In this document: positions 1 to 8,799 of the stretch, piece by piece
Numbering within the stretch: position 1 is the stretch's first letter
Layout: each line of letters opens with the position of its first letter
Assembly (NCBI GenBank): GCA_965222015.1
Contig: CBDCTL010000008.1
Coordinates: forward strand, 150,531-214,530
Direction: 5' to 3'
Length of the DNA stretch: 64,000 nt
Source of the DNA: JANQPX01 sp965222015
GTDB lineage: Bacteria > Pseudomonadota > Alphaproteobacteria > Geminicoccales > Geminicoccaceae
Program-made: the position numbers and the translations under genes
Notes under the pieces: generated by a model
What the model was told of the DNA's origin: nothing
Databases searched by the model: none
The model's input: the letters and a program-made list of their open reading frames with translations, nothing else

Positions 1-260
1 TGCACCATCTCCCGCGCGGCCTTGTTGGTGAAGGTCACCGCGAGCACCTGGAACGGCCGCACGCGACCGGTCACCAGCATGTGGGCGAGCCTGGTGGTCA
101 GCACGCGGGTCTTGCCGGTGCCGGCGCCCGCCAGCACCAGGACGGGACCGTCTTCGGCCAGGACCGCAGCCCGCTGCTCGGCGTTTAGATTTCGAAGATA
201 AGGAGGCCCGTTCGGCGCCATGCCGCCGGTGTCGTTCGGCACGGGCTCGGCGTGAACCAT
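1..260 (-). CDS. uvrD: UvrD/PcrA-type DNA helicase, N-terminal fragment (cut by window edge)
   Basis: Superfamily 1 ATP-dependent 3'-5' DNA helicase used in excision repair and replication-fork maintenance. Only the first 86 codons are in the window, because the gene runs off the left edge. Reading the minus strand from the ATG at 260 gives a short variable tail, then the Q-motif LNAEQRAAV (residues 25-33) and the Walker A motif GAGTGKT (45-51), followed by AVTFTNKAAREM, the typical motif Ia of UvrD/PcrA/Rep. It is divergent from dctP, with about 180 bases between the starts. The family call is firm. UvrD, PcrA or Rep cannot be told apart from this fragment. Confidence 0.9.
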   Translation of the reverse strand, partial: MVHAEPVPNDTGGMAPNGPPYLRNLNAEQRAAVLAEDGPVLVLAGAGTGKTRVLTTRLAHMLVTGRVRPFQVLAVTFTNKAAREMV

Positions 261-437
261 GGTCGTCAACCCTCGCGTCAGCGGTGTCGTGGCCGCCAAC
301 ATGCTTCAAGAGGCCGCCTGCGTCGACCCCCGCGGCAAGCACTTCCCTCCCGTTCGGCGCTCGGATCTTGCCATGGCGGCGCGAAGCGTGTGAACCTGTC
401 GCCACGAAAACGCCGCGAAAAAACATGGAGGCTTCTC

Positions 438-1442
438 ATGAAACGTCATCGCATGCTGGCGGCGGCCGGCTCGCTCCTGCTGACCGCATCCCTCGCCCTG
501 CCCGCCGCCGCTGAGGACGTCACCCTCAAGGCCTCGCATCAATGGCCGGGCGGCAAGGGCGACGTGCGCGACGAGATGGTGCAGATCATCGCGCGCGAGG
601 CCGAGGCCGCCGACGTCGGCATCAAGGTCCGGGTCTATCCGGGCGCCTCGCTGTTCAAGCCGCGCGAGCAATGGGACGCCATGGTCAAGGGCCAGCTCGA
701 CATCTCCGCCTTTCCGCTCGACTACGCATCCGGCAAGCATCCGCAGTTCAGCTCGACGCTCATGCCCGGCCTCGTGAAGAACCACGACCACGCCAAACGC
801 CTGAACGACAGCGCCTTCATGGACGACATCAAGGCGATCATCGACGAAGCGGGCGTGGTGGTCATTTCGGACGCCTGGCTCGCCGGCGGCTTCGCCTCGT
901 CCAAGCAGTGCATCCTCGACCCGGCGGACGCCGAAGGCCAGGTGCTGCGCGCGGCGGGCCCCGCCTTCGAGCAGATGCTGGTGGGTGCGGGCGCCTCGAT
1001 CAACTCCATGCCGTCCTCCGAGATCTACACGGCGCTCCAGACCGGCGTGCTGGACGGCGCCAACACCAGCTCCGGCAGCTTCGTCAGCTACCGCATTTAC
1101 GAGCAGGTCTCCTGCCTGACCGAACCCGGCGACTACGCGCTCTGGTTCATGTACGAGCCGATCCTCATGTCCAAGCAGACCTGGGAAAAGCTCACGCCGG
1201 AGCAGCAGGACGCGCTGATGGCCGCAGGGCAAAAGGCCGAGGACTTCTTCTTCGACGCCGCCAAGGATCTCGATTCCAAGCTGGTCGAAGCCTACGAAAA
1301 AGCCGGCGTCGAGGTGGTCTCGATGACCGAGGATCAGCACGCCGCCTGGCTGGAAATCGCCAAGCAGACCTCCTACAAGAGCTTCGACGAAAACGTCGAG
1401 GGCGGCGCCGCTCTCATCGAAAAAGCGCTCGCCGTCGACTGA
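438..1442 (+). CDS. dctP: TRAP transporter substrate-binding protein, DctP family
   Basis: Periplasmic solute receptor of a tripartite TRAP transporter; it captures an organic acid and hands it to the DctQ/DctM membrane unit. The ATG at 438 follows a GGAGG at 427-431 and starts a clear signal peptide (MKRHRM, hydrophobic core, cleavage near Ala25), so the longer upstream reading is not needed. The mature part begins VTLKASHQWP and carries the DctP pattern of a ligand-contact Arg region and a TALQTGVLDG helix. The length of 334 residues is normal. The permease genes and a malonyl-CoA ligase follow, which suggests malonate or a related dicarboxylate as substrate (inference). Unusually, about 540 bases holding a palindromic repeat separate it from dctQ. 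Confidence 0.9.
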   Translation: MKRHRMLAAAGSLLLTASLALPAAAEDVTLKASHQWPGGKGDVRDEMVQIIAREAEAADVGIKVRVYPGASLFKPREQWDAMVKGQLDISAFPLDYASGKHPQFSSTLMPGLVKNHDHAKRLNDSAFMDDIKAIIDEAGVVVISDAWLAGGFASSKQCILDPADAEGQVLRAAGPAFEQMLVGAGASINSMPSSEIYTALQTGVLDGANTSSGSFVSYRIYEQVSCLTEPGDYALWFMYEPILMSKQTWEKLTPEQQDALMAAGQKAEDFFFDAAKDLDSKLVEAYEKAGVEVVSMTEDQHAAWLEIAKQTSYKSFDENVEGGAALIEKALAVD

Positions 1443-1752
1443 GGGCGCCACAGGGGCCGGGAGTCACTTGCCAGAGCTTGCGATGACGGTCCGAACCAGG
1501 TCGTTCGAGGGTTCCGACCATCGTCGAGGCATGTGACCGTGAGTGGCGAGACATGGCGTTCGAGGATGACGGCTGCGAGCGGGATCGGCGATGAGACAGA
1601 CGCGCATTCCAATCCGCAGACCTTCGCGCTCGATCGCTTCGGTCCCGACACGCGACACCGAAAATCGCCGCTCAGATAGGTCCAAGCCGGATGGGTCAAT
1701 CTATCGATAACGCTTTGTTAACGATGCTCTGCTACCGTTCGAGAGATTTTAT

Positions 1753-1830
1753 GGTCGATGCGATCCTGGGAGTCCGAGCCCGGCCCCACCTCTTTTCGCG
1801 GGTGGGCGGATTTCCAGGATCGCATGGACC
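1753..1830 (+). repeat. Palindromic repeat, copy A (between dctP and dctQ)
   Basis: Imperfect 78-base palindrome. The left arm starts GGTCGATGCGATCCTGGG and the right arm ends CCAGGATCGCATGGACC, and an inner AGTCCG...CGGAT pair closes a loop of about 30 bases. TTAAC-type sequence lies outside both arms (GTTAAC near 1716, GGTTAA near 1864). The same unit recurs at 36409, 36903 and 39117, with a half copy at 57171. The rest of the 1443-1978 gap holds no credible gene. Confidence 0.85.
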
Positions 1831-1978
1831 GAGAAACATCATGGCGGCGGAGGCTTAAGTAAAGGTTAATGGCTGGTCTGCTGGCGGAGACGATGGACGT
1901 GGTGCTGGAAGGGCAGGCCTCACCGCCCTGCTGCGACAGGCGAAAGGCGGAAACAGGCGTGAACCGAGGCTTCCGGCG

Positions 1979-2566
1979 ATGACCGGCTTTATCAGGGTGA
2001 TCCGCGGCCTGTCGACGGCAGGCGGGATTGTCGCGGTCTGCCTTCTGCTGGCGGCGCTCGCCGCGGTCTGTCACCTCGTCTTCGTGCGCTATGTGCTCGG
2101 CGCATCGGCTATCTGGCAGCACGAGACCGTGAGCTTCTCCCTGATCGGCGCGACTTTCCTCGGCGCACCCTACGTCCTCATGACCCGAGGCCATGTCAAT
2201 GTCGACCTGCTCGACCACTATGTCAGCGCCGGCGCACGCAGCGCGCTTTCGACCATGGCCTCGCTCGTCACCATAGGCTTTTGCGGCCTGATCGCCTGGC
2301 TCAGCTATGGCTGGTGGTGGGAAGCCTGGGCCGGTGACTGGCACAATGAATCCGTCTGGGCCCCGCCCCTCTGGATCCCCTACGCCGCCATGCCCATCGG
2401 CATGACCCTCCTGACCCTCCAAGCCCTCACCGACTTGCTTTCAGCAAGTGGATTCACTGATGACGCCGGAGGCGGCCTGGAAAAAGGCGTTCGCACAGAC
2501 ACTGCCGCCGCCCGCGAACAGCGAGGTCCAGGTCAACCGACTGCCGGTGGCAGCCGGCATGGGTGA
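1979..2566 (+). CDS. dctQ: TRAP transporter small permease, DctQ family
   Basis: Small membrane subunit of the TRAP transporter, in the inner membrane, bridging the receptor and the large permease. The 195-residue product has four predicted membrane helices, beginning with a GIVAVCLLLAALAAV segment and a conserved VRYVLG...IWQHE stretch typical of DctQ (the E lies in the second helix). The C-terminal 35 residues after the last helix are polar and poorly conserved. The stop overlaps the start of dctM by eight bases, so the two are translationally coupled. The ATG at 1979 has no strong ribosome site. Confidence 0.85.
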   Translation: MTGFIRVIRGLSTAGGIVAVCLLLAALAAVCHLVFVRYVLGASAIWQHETVSFSLIGATFLGAPYVLMTRGHVNVDLLDHYVSAGARSALSTMASLVTIGFCGLIAWLSYGWWWEAWAGDWHNESVWAPPLWIPYAAMPIGMTLLTLQALTDLLSASGFTDDAGGGLEKGVRTDTAAAREQRGPGQPTAGGSRHG

Positions 2567-3881
2567 GTTGGAACTGGGAGGGCTGGTGGCGGCGACGACG
2601 GTGGGGCTGCTTCTGCTGGGCGCGCCGGTGGCGTTCGTGCTGGGCGCGGTCGCGATCATCTTTCTGGTGGCGATCGAGGGGGTGGACGCCCTCGACATCG
2701 TGCCCAACGTCTTCTATGGCGGGCTCGACAGTTTTGCGCTCCTGTCCATCCCGATGTTCATCGTCATGGGCGGGGCGGTCGCCTCATCGCGCGCAGGCTC
2801 CGACCTCTACGAGGCGCTGGACCGCTGGCTCTACCGGGTGCCGGGCGGGCTGATGGTCTCGAATATCGGCGCCTGCGCCATCTTCGCCGCCCTTTCCGGC
2901 TCGTCGCCCGCCACCTGCGCCGCGATCGGCAAGATGGGCATTCCGGAGATGCGAAAGCGCGGCTACGCGGACGGTCTGGCGACCGGCTCGATCGCCGCCG
3001 GCGGCACGCTCGGCATCCTGATCCCACCCTCGATCACCATGATCGTCTACGGCATCGCCACAGAAACCTCGATCGGCCGCCTGTTCCTCGCAGGCCTGAT
3101 GCCGGGCCTTCTGCTGACCGGCCTCTTCGTGGCCTGGGGTTTGATTCAGGCCCGCCTGACAGGTGACGCCGCCGTTCTCGGTGCCAGGACGAGCGGCTTC
3201 AGTTTCAGGGAAAAGCTGGAAGTTCTCCCCCGCGTCGCCCCATTCCTATTGATCATCGCCGGCATCCTCTGGGTGCTCTATGGCGGCGTCGCCACGCCGT
3301 CGGAGGCCGCGGGCGTGGGCGCCGTCATGTGCCTCGCTCTGGTCGTCATCATCTACCGCATGACCCGGCTTTCCGATCACTGGGAGATGCTGCGCGCCTC
3401 CATGCGCGAATCGGTCATGATCCTGATGATCATCGCGGCCGCCGAACTCTTCAGCTACATGATGTCGACCCTCTACATCACCCAGTCGCTGGCGCTCTGG
3501 ATCGCGGATCTCGAGGTCAATCGCTGGATCCTGATGGCCTGGGTCAATCTCTTTCTCCTGGTCGCCGGCTTTTTCCTGCCGCCGGTCGCGGTCATTCTCA
3601 TGACAGCACCGACCCTTCTCCCGATCATCGAAGCGGCGGGCTTCGATCCGATCTGGTTCGCCGTGGTCCTGACCATCAATATGGAGATCGGCCTGATCAC
3701 GCCGCCGGTCGGCCTCAATCTCTATGTCATCAACGGCATCGTGCCGGAGGTGAAGCTGCCGACCATCCTTTGGGGTGCGCTACCCTTCATGCTCTGCATG
3801 ATCATCGCTATCGTGCTGCTCTGCCTGTTCCCGAGCATCGCGCTCTGGCTGCCGAACACCCTGATGGGACCGTCCCTATGA
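2559..3881 (+). CDS. dctM: TRAP transporter large permease, DctM family
   Basis: Large inner-membrane subunit that moves the solute using a sodium gradient in the TRAP family. I chose the ATG at 2559 because it gives 440 residues, the family length, and starts just before the first helix (LGGLVAATTVGLLLLG); an in-frame ATG at 2448 would add an unlikely polar tail inside dctQ. Family marks are LSIPMFIVMGG, SGSSPATCAAIGKMGIPEM, GILIPPSITMIVYG and the last-helix stretch ITPPVGLNLYVINGI. The stop overlaps the next start (ATGA), which ties the transporter to the ligase gene. Confidence 0.93.
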   Translation: MGELELGGLVAATTVGLLLLGAPVAFVLGAVAIIFLVAIEGVDALDIVPNVFYGGLDSFALLSIPMFIVMGGAVASSRAGSDLYEALDRWLYRVPGGLMVSNIGACAIFAALSGSSPATCAAIGKMGIPEMRKRGYADGLATGSIAAGGTLGILIPPSITMIVYGIATETSIGRLFLAGLMPGLLLTGLFVAWGLIQARLTGDAAVLGARTSGFSFREKLEVLPRVAPFLLIIAGILWVLYGGVATPSEAAGVGAVMCLALVVIIYRMTRLSDHWEMLRASMRESVMILMIIAAAELFSYMMSTLYITQSLALWIADLEVNRWILMAWVNLFLLVAGFFLPPVAVILMTAPTLLPIIEAAGFDPIWFAVVLTINMEIGLITPPVGLNLYVINGIVPEVKLPTILWGALPFMLCMIIAIVLLCLFPSIALWLPNTLMGPSL

Positions 3882-4288
3882 ACGCCAACCTGTTCACCGC
3901 TTTCGAAAACGCTTTCGAGACCGCCGGCAGACGGCCGGCGCTTCGCCTCGAAGACGGCCGCGTCATCACCTATGGCGATCTCCGAAAGGAGGCAGGCCGC
4001 CTTGCCGGGGCGCTTGCCGCCGAGGGCGTAGCACCCGGCGACCGGGTCGCCGTGCAGGTGGACAAGAGCGCCGAGAACGTTTTTTTGTACCTTGCCTGTC
4101 TTCAGGCAGGCGCCGTCTATCTGCCGCTGAATACCGCCTACACCGACTGCGAGCTCGATTATTTTTTCAGTGATGCCGAGCCTGCCCTGATCGTCTGCAA
4201 GCCGGAGCGGGCGACGGGATCGGGAAGCTCGGATCGACCGACGGCGTCACCATTCACACCCTCGATGCCGCCGGCGGCGGCAGCCTGA
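3878..4288 (+). pseudogene. matB: Malonyl-CoA ligase (MatB-like), N-terminal part, frameshifted
   Basis: First part of an AMP-forming acyl-CoA ligase. The ATG at 3878 overlaps the dctM stop. Residues run from MNANLFTAFENAF through RPALRLEDGRVITYGDL to LNTAYTDCELDYFFSDAEP, the usual MatB N-domain. After about 4210 the reading frame is lost; the frame that begins at 4201 carries the expected next stretch (IGKLGSTDGVTIHTLD and GGGSLIDDQLR), and from about 4314 a third frame carries the ATP-binding P-loop. So two one-base losses (or equivalent gains) lie within about 110 bases. Either the gene is dead or the sequence has two errors here. Confidence 0.8.
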
Positions 4289-4322
4289 TCGATGACCAGC
4301 TTCGGGCAGTCGACGCGAGGTC

Positions 4323-5402
4323 GTGTCGGCCGTGCGGCGGGACGCTGCCGATCTCGCCGCCATCCTCTACACGTCAGGCACGACAGGCCGCTCCAAGGGC
4401 GCGATGATCACCCACGGCAACCTTCGCGCCAACGCCGAGACGCTGGTCGAGGCCTGGGGCATTTCCAGCGGCGACGTCCTCCTGCACGCCCTGCCGATCT
4501 ACCACGTCCACGGCCTGTTCGTCGCCCTCAACACCTGCCTGATGACGTCGGCCGAAATCCTCTTTCACCAGAAGTTCGAGGCGGATGCGGTTCTGAACGC
4601 TTTGCCCGCGGCAACGCTGATGATGGGGGTTCCGACCTTCTACACCCGCCTTTTGTCGAGCGGCAGGCTGACGCCGGACCTCTGCCGCAACATGCGCCTC
4701 TTCATCGCCGGCTCCGCGCCGCTTCTGGACGAGACCTTCCGCGCCTTCGAGAAGGCGAGCGGGCATGCGATCCTGGAGCGCTACGGCATGACCGAGACCG
4801 GCATGCTCTGCTCCAACCCGCTGATCGGCGAACGCCGCCCCGGCACCGTCGGGCCGCCCCTTGCCGACGTCGAAGTGCGGGTCGCCGACGAGTCAGGGCT
4901 CGATCCTCGGCAGGGAGAGGTCGGCGTCCTCGAAGTGCGGGGGCCGAACGTCTTCAAAGGCTATTGGCGGATGCCCGAGAAAACCGAAGAGGAATTCAGG
5001 GCGGACGGCTTCTTCGTCACCGGCGACGTCAGCCTGATCGAGCCGGACGGCTATGTCAGGATCGTCGGCCGCGCCAAGGACATGATCATCTCCGGCGGCT
5101 TCAACGTCTATCCGAAGGAGATCGAGGAGGTGATCGATCAGCTCGACGGCGTCGGCGAAAGCGCTGTGATCGGCCTTCCCCATCCCGACTTCGGCGAAGG
5201 CGTGGCCGCGGTCCTGACCTGTCCCGGCGACCCGATCGACCCCGCCGCCGTCACCGTCGCCTGCCGCGACAAGCTCGCCGGCTTCAAGGTACCGAAGGCG
5301 GTCTTCATCGTGGACCAACTGCCGCGCAACACCATGGGCAAGGTTCAGAAAAACCAGCTTCGCGAGCGCTATGCCGACACCTTCGAAAGCGACGGCGCCT
5401 GA
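4323..5402 (+). pseudogene. matB: Malonyl-CoA ligase (MatB-like), main C-terminal part
   Basis: The rest of the ligase broken by the frameshifts near 4210 and 4310; the GTG at 4323 is only the first possible start in this frame, and real coding begins slightly upstream. It holds the AMP-binding motif YTSGTTGRSKGAMITHGNL, the substrate region MMGVPTFYTRLL, ERYGMTETGM, TGDV, the hinge GRAKDMIISGG and the catalytic lysine region NTMGKVQKNQLR. These match malonyl-CoA synthetase MatB more closely than fatty acyl ligases. MatB makes malonyl-CoA from malonate, CoA and ATP. Position directly after a TRAP transporter fits malonate use. The function stands only if the frameshifts are not real. Confidence 0.85.
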
Positions 5403-5496
5403 TCGCCGCTTCCTTCAGCGCATCCACTTTTGACCGCAGGAACGCCGGCGCTATGGTGGGCGGATATCTTGACCCAGCCTACCTCGGATACGCCCC

Positions 5497-7983
5497 ATGC
5501 CACCCGACACTCTGCAGCCGCTTTCTCCCGACGAACTTCGCCCCTCCTGCGATCCAAAGAAATTCAGCTTCGAGACCACCGCGGAGCTGGAGGACGTCGA
5601 CGGACTGATCGGCCAGGAACGGGCGGTCGACGCCATCCGCTTCGGCACGGAGATCAAGCGCAAGGGTTTCAACCTCTTCGTCCTCGGCTCGCCCGGCCTC
5701 GGCAAGCACACCGCCGTCAGCCGGCATCTCGAAGAGAAGGCGGAAAACGACCCGGCGCCGTCCGACTGGGTCTATGTCAACAATTTCGAGGTCGCGCACA
5801 AACCTGCGGCGATCGAGCTACCGCCCGGACGAGGCATCGTTCTGCAGGAGGGCATGGCCGCCGCGATCGACCGGCTGAAGGGCGCCATTCCCGCTCTCTT
5901 CGAAAGCGACGACTACCGCAATCGCCGCCGCGCCATCGACGAGACCATGCAGGGCGCGCACAAGCAGGCGATCGAGGCGCTGAGCGAGAGGGCGGAGGCG
6001 GCGGGCGTCGCCCTGATCCAGTCGCAGCAGGGCCTCGGCATGGCGCCGATGAAGGACGGCGAGGTGATGCAGCCGGACGCCTTCAACGCCCTTCCCGACG
6101 ACGAGAAGAAACGCTTCCAGGAGATCATCGGCGAACTGCAGAAAGAGCTCGCCGTTATCATGGAGAATCTGCCGCGGCTGAACCAGGAACGGCGTGACAA
6201 GATCCGCGACTACAACCGCGAGCTGGCCGCCGTCGCAGTCGTCCAGGCGCTTCGCGACGTCAAGCAGGCCTTCTTCGACAATGACGAAGTGCAGGGCTAT
6301 CTGGAGTCCGTCCGCAAGGACCTGATCGAGCATATCGAGATGTTCGTGCCTTCTGGCGCGCCGGAAGCGCCGGCGGTGCCGGGCGTTCCTCAGCCGGCGG
6401 GGATGGCCGAGGCCGCCGAGGAGGCGCGATTCCGCCGCTATCGCGTGAACATCATTGCCGGCGACGGCGCCGACGCCATGGCCGCCGGCAGCGACGACGG
6501 CGACGTCCAGCCCGCCGCCGGCTCACCGGTGATCTATGAGGACTATCCGACACTCGGCAATCTGGTCGGCCGGATCGAGCACCGGGCGCAGATGGGCGCC
6601 CTGATGACCGACTTCACCCTGATCAAGCCGGGCGCCCTTCACCGCGCGAATGGCGGCTATCTCCTGCTGGAGGCGAGAAAGCTGCTGACCGAACCTTTCG
6701 CCTGGGAAGCGCTGAAACGCGCGCTGCGCGGCGCCTGCATCAAGATCGAGGCGCCGGGCGCCGCGGCGAGCCCGATGACCACCACCACCCTCGAACCCGA
6801 GCCGATACCGCTCGACGCCAAGGTCGTGCTGTTCGGCGATCGCCAGCTCTACTACCAGCTCGCCGCCCTCGACCCCGATTTCGCCGATCTTTTCAAGGTC
6901 GCCGCCGACTTCGAGGAGGTGCTGGAGCGCGAGAAGGATGCGGATCTGCTCTATGCCCGCCTGCTCGGCTCGATCGCGAGACGCGAGGACATCCGCCCGC
7001 TCGATGCGACCGCGGTCGCCGAGGTGATCGACCACAGTGCCAGGCTTTCCGGCAACTCCGAAAAGCTCTCGGTCAGGATGAGCCCGGTGGTCGATCTGAT
7101 CCGCGAGGCCGATTTCTGGGCGTCGGAATCAGGCGACGATCTGCTCACCGCCGAGCATGTGAAAAAGGCCCTCGACCAGCAGGACCGGCGCCTCTCCCGC
7201 ATTCGCGAGCGCGCCTACGAGACCATTACGGACGAGACCATCCTGATCGATACCGACGGTGCGAATGTCGGCCAGATCAACGGACTCAGCGTGCTCCAGC
7301 TCGGAGGCTTTTCCTTCGGCAAGCCGACCCGGATCACGGCGCGCGTCGGCATGGGCGGCGGCAAGGTCGTGGACATCGAGCGCGAGGTCGAGCTCGGCGG
7401 GCCGCTGCACACCAAAGGCGTGCTGATCCTTTCAGGCTTTCTCGCCGCGCGCTTCGCCCAGGATGTGCCGATGTCACTCGCCGCGACCCTGGTGTTCGAG
7501 CAGTCCTATGGCGGCGTCGACGGCGACAGCGCGTCGTCGACCGAGCTCTACGCCCTCCTCTCCGCGCTTGCCGACGTGCCGATCAGACAGGGGCTCGCGG
7601 TCACCGGTTCGGTCAACCAGCATGGCGAGGTCCAGGCGATCGGCGGGGTCAACGAGAAGATCGAGGGCTTCTTCGCGATCTGCGAGGCGCGCGGGCTGAC
7701 CGGGGAGCAGGGCGTGCTCATCCCGCCCGCTAACGTCAGGAATCTGATGCTGAAGCCCGAGGTGGTCGAGGCTGCGAATGCGGGAATGTTCGGGATCTAC
7801 GCGGTGCCGACGATCGATCGGGGGATCGAGATCCTGACCGGCATGGCCGCGGGCGAGCGCGGGGCTGAAGGGCGCTATCCCGAGAACAGCATCAATGGCC
7901 GTGTCGAGCGGCGCCTTCTAACCTTCGCCGAAGCGCGCCGCGACTTCCTGCGCAGTCGGGACGCGGACGTGCCAATCGCTTAA
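5497..7983 (+). CDS. Lon-like ATP-dependent protease with AAA domain
   Basis: Cytosolic ATP-dependent serine protease of the Lon-related group (S16). The 828 residues have an N-terminal ATPase part with Walker A GSPGLGKHT (64-72), a long helical coiled middle (about 110-280), a Lon-like AAA region and a C-terminal protease domain. The catalytic dyad is visible: Ser678 in DGDSAS and Lys721 in VNEKIEGFF, with the same 43-residue spacing as Ser679/Lys722 of E. coli Lon. The classical Lon N-domain is missing, so this is the LonB/LonC-like family rather than housekeeping Lon. Its stop codon (7981-7983) overlaps the stop of the opposing cytochrome gene. Confidence 0.9.
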   Translation: MPPDTLQPLSPDELRPSCDPKKFSFETTAELEDVDGLIGQERAVDAIRFGTEIKRKGFNLFVLGSPGLGKHTAVSRHLEEKAENDPAPSDWVYVNNFEVAHKPAAIELPPGRGIVLQEGMAAAIDRLKGAIPALFESDDYRNRRRAIDETMQGAHKQAIEALSERAEAAGVALIQSQQGLGMAPMKDGEVMQPDAFNALPDDEKKRFQEIIGELQKELAVIMENLPRLNQERRDKIRDYNRELAAVAVVQALRDVKQAFFDNDEVQGYLESVRKDLIEHIEMFVPSGAPEAPAVPGVPQPAGMAEAAEEARFRRYRVNIIAGDGADAMAAGSDDGDVQPAAGSPVIYEDYPTLGNLVGRIEHRAQMGALMTDFTLIKPGALHRANGGYLLLEARKLLTEPFAWEALKRALRGACIKIEAPGAAASPMTTTTLEPEPIPLDAKVVLFGDRQLYYQLAALDPDFADLFKVAADFEEVLEREKDADLLYARLLGSIARREDIRPLDATAVAEVIDHSARLSGNSEKLSVRMSPVVDLIREADFWASESGDDLLTAEHVKKALDQQDRRLSRIRERAYETITDETILIDTDGANVGQINGLSVLQLGGFSFGKPTRITARVGMGGGKVVDIEREVELGGPLHTKGVLILSGFLAARFAQDVPMSLAATLVFEQSYGGVDGDSASSTELYALLSALADVPIRQGLAVTGSVNQHGEVQAIGGVNEKIEGFFAICEARGLTGEQGVLIPPANVRNLMLKPEVVEAANAGMFGIYAVPTIDRGIEILTGMAAGERGAEGRYPENSINGRVERRLLTFAEARRDFLRSRDADVPIA

Positions 7984-8462
7984 TCGGCAGCGGCGGCAGC
8001 CGAGGTTTCGGCCTTGGCCCAGTGCGTCTTCATGAAGGCGATGATGGCCCAGATCTCCTCATCGGCCAGGCGATCGTGAAAAGCCGGCATCCGTGAGTCG
8101 GCTTTGCCCAGAACGCTTTCCGGCCCCTCGTCGATGATTCGAAATAGCGTGGCGTCCTCATAACTGCCGGTCTGGCCGCTCTCGTCATGGGCTGGCGCTA
8201 CGTCGCCGAGGCGTTCGGCGATCTCGTCCACCTCCTCGTCTGAAAGACCGGCCGCCTCCTGTGCCCAGCCGAGTTCGCCGCCGAGATCGGCGCCATGGCA
8301 GCGAGCGCAATTCCATTCATACAGCGCTTCGCCAATCGCTACCTGTTCGGTATCGGCTGGATCACCGGGGGGGTGTTCTCTGGCCATCAAAGTCCAAGCC
8401 GCACCAGCAGCGGCCGCAATCGCGGCGACCGGCAGGCCGACAGTCCAAAACCGCCGACTCAT
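7980..8462 (-). CDS. Class I c-type cytochrome, membrane anchored or secreted
   Basis: Periplasmic electron carrier. The ATG at 8462 is chosen because a strong GGAGGAG lies just upstream and a signal/anchor helix (VGLPVAAIAAAAGAAW, about residues 8-23) follows; a longer reading to 8567 lacks such a site. The 160-residue product has one haem site CARCH (Cys52, Cys55, His56) and a likely Met ligand in the stretch DSRMPAF, as in small cytochromes c of the cbb3-CcoP or thiosulfate-oxidation type. The C-terminus ends in an alanine-rich tail. No oxidase or dehydrogenase gene lies nearby to tell its partner. Confidence 0.85.
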   Translation of the reverse strand: MSRRFWTVGLPVAAIAAAAGAAWTLMAREHPPGDPADTEQVAIGEALYEWNCARCHGADLGGELGWAQEAAGLSDEEVDEIAERLGDVAPAHDESGQTGSYEDATLFRIIDEGPESVLGKADSRMPAFHDRLADEEIWAIIAFMKTHWAKAETSAAAAAD

Positions 8463-8577
8463 GCTTCTCCTCCCCCTTTCCATCCCGGATCGCCAATACC
8501 GATCAGGCCGTTCTCGAACCCGCACAAAATCGCCAGCGAAGCTGTAATCTAGGCGACACTTTGGCACGAAGCAACGA

Positions 8578-8799
8578 CAGGCAGTTGGTGGGCGAAATTA
8601 TTTATTTCTCGTTCTCTTCTGAATTGTAGAACTTAAAAGGTGATGCATGACAATTTCCGAGACACTAGATTCTCTATAGGCACTTTAAGGAGATATTTTA
8701 CAATAAAATATACGCTTAAGGTTTATTTGCGCCTGGCGAAAAATCAAATGATGCAAGGAAACAATTTACAATCGCCACTGGATTGCATACTAGGCGTTC
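8578..8799. other. AT-rich leader before the SGNH/MBOAT pair
   Basis: About 220 bases of clearly lower GC than the rest of the window, with runs such as TTATTTATTTC and TTTTACAATAAAATAT. It contains no convincing gene. It probably holds the promoter(s) of the downstream pair and possibly a regulatory or transferred segment. No exact promoter boxes are claimed. Confidence 0.5.

Noticed and set aside
306..1451. A 381-residue minus-strand frame over dctP
   Set aside because: The plus strand has a signal peptide, ribosome site and a full DctP domain.
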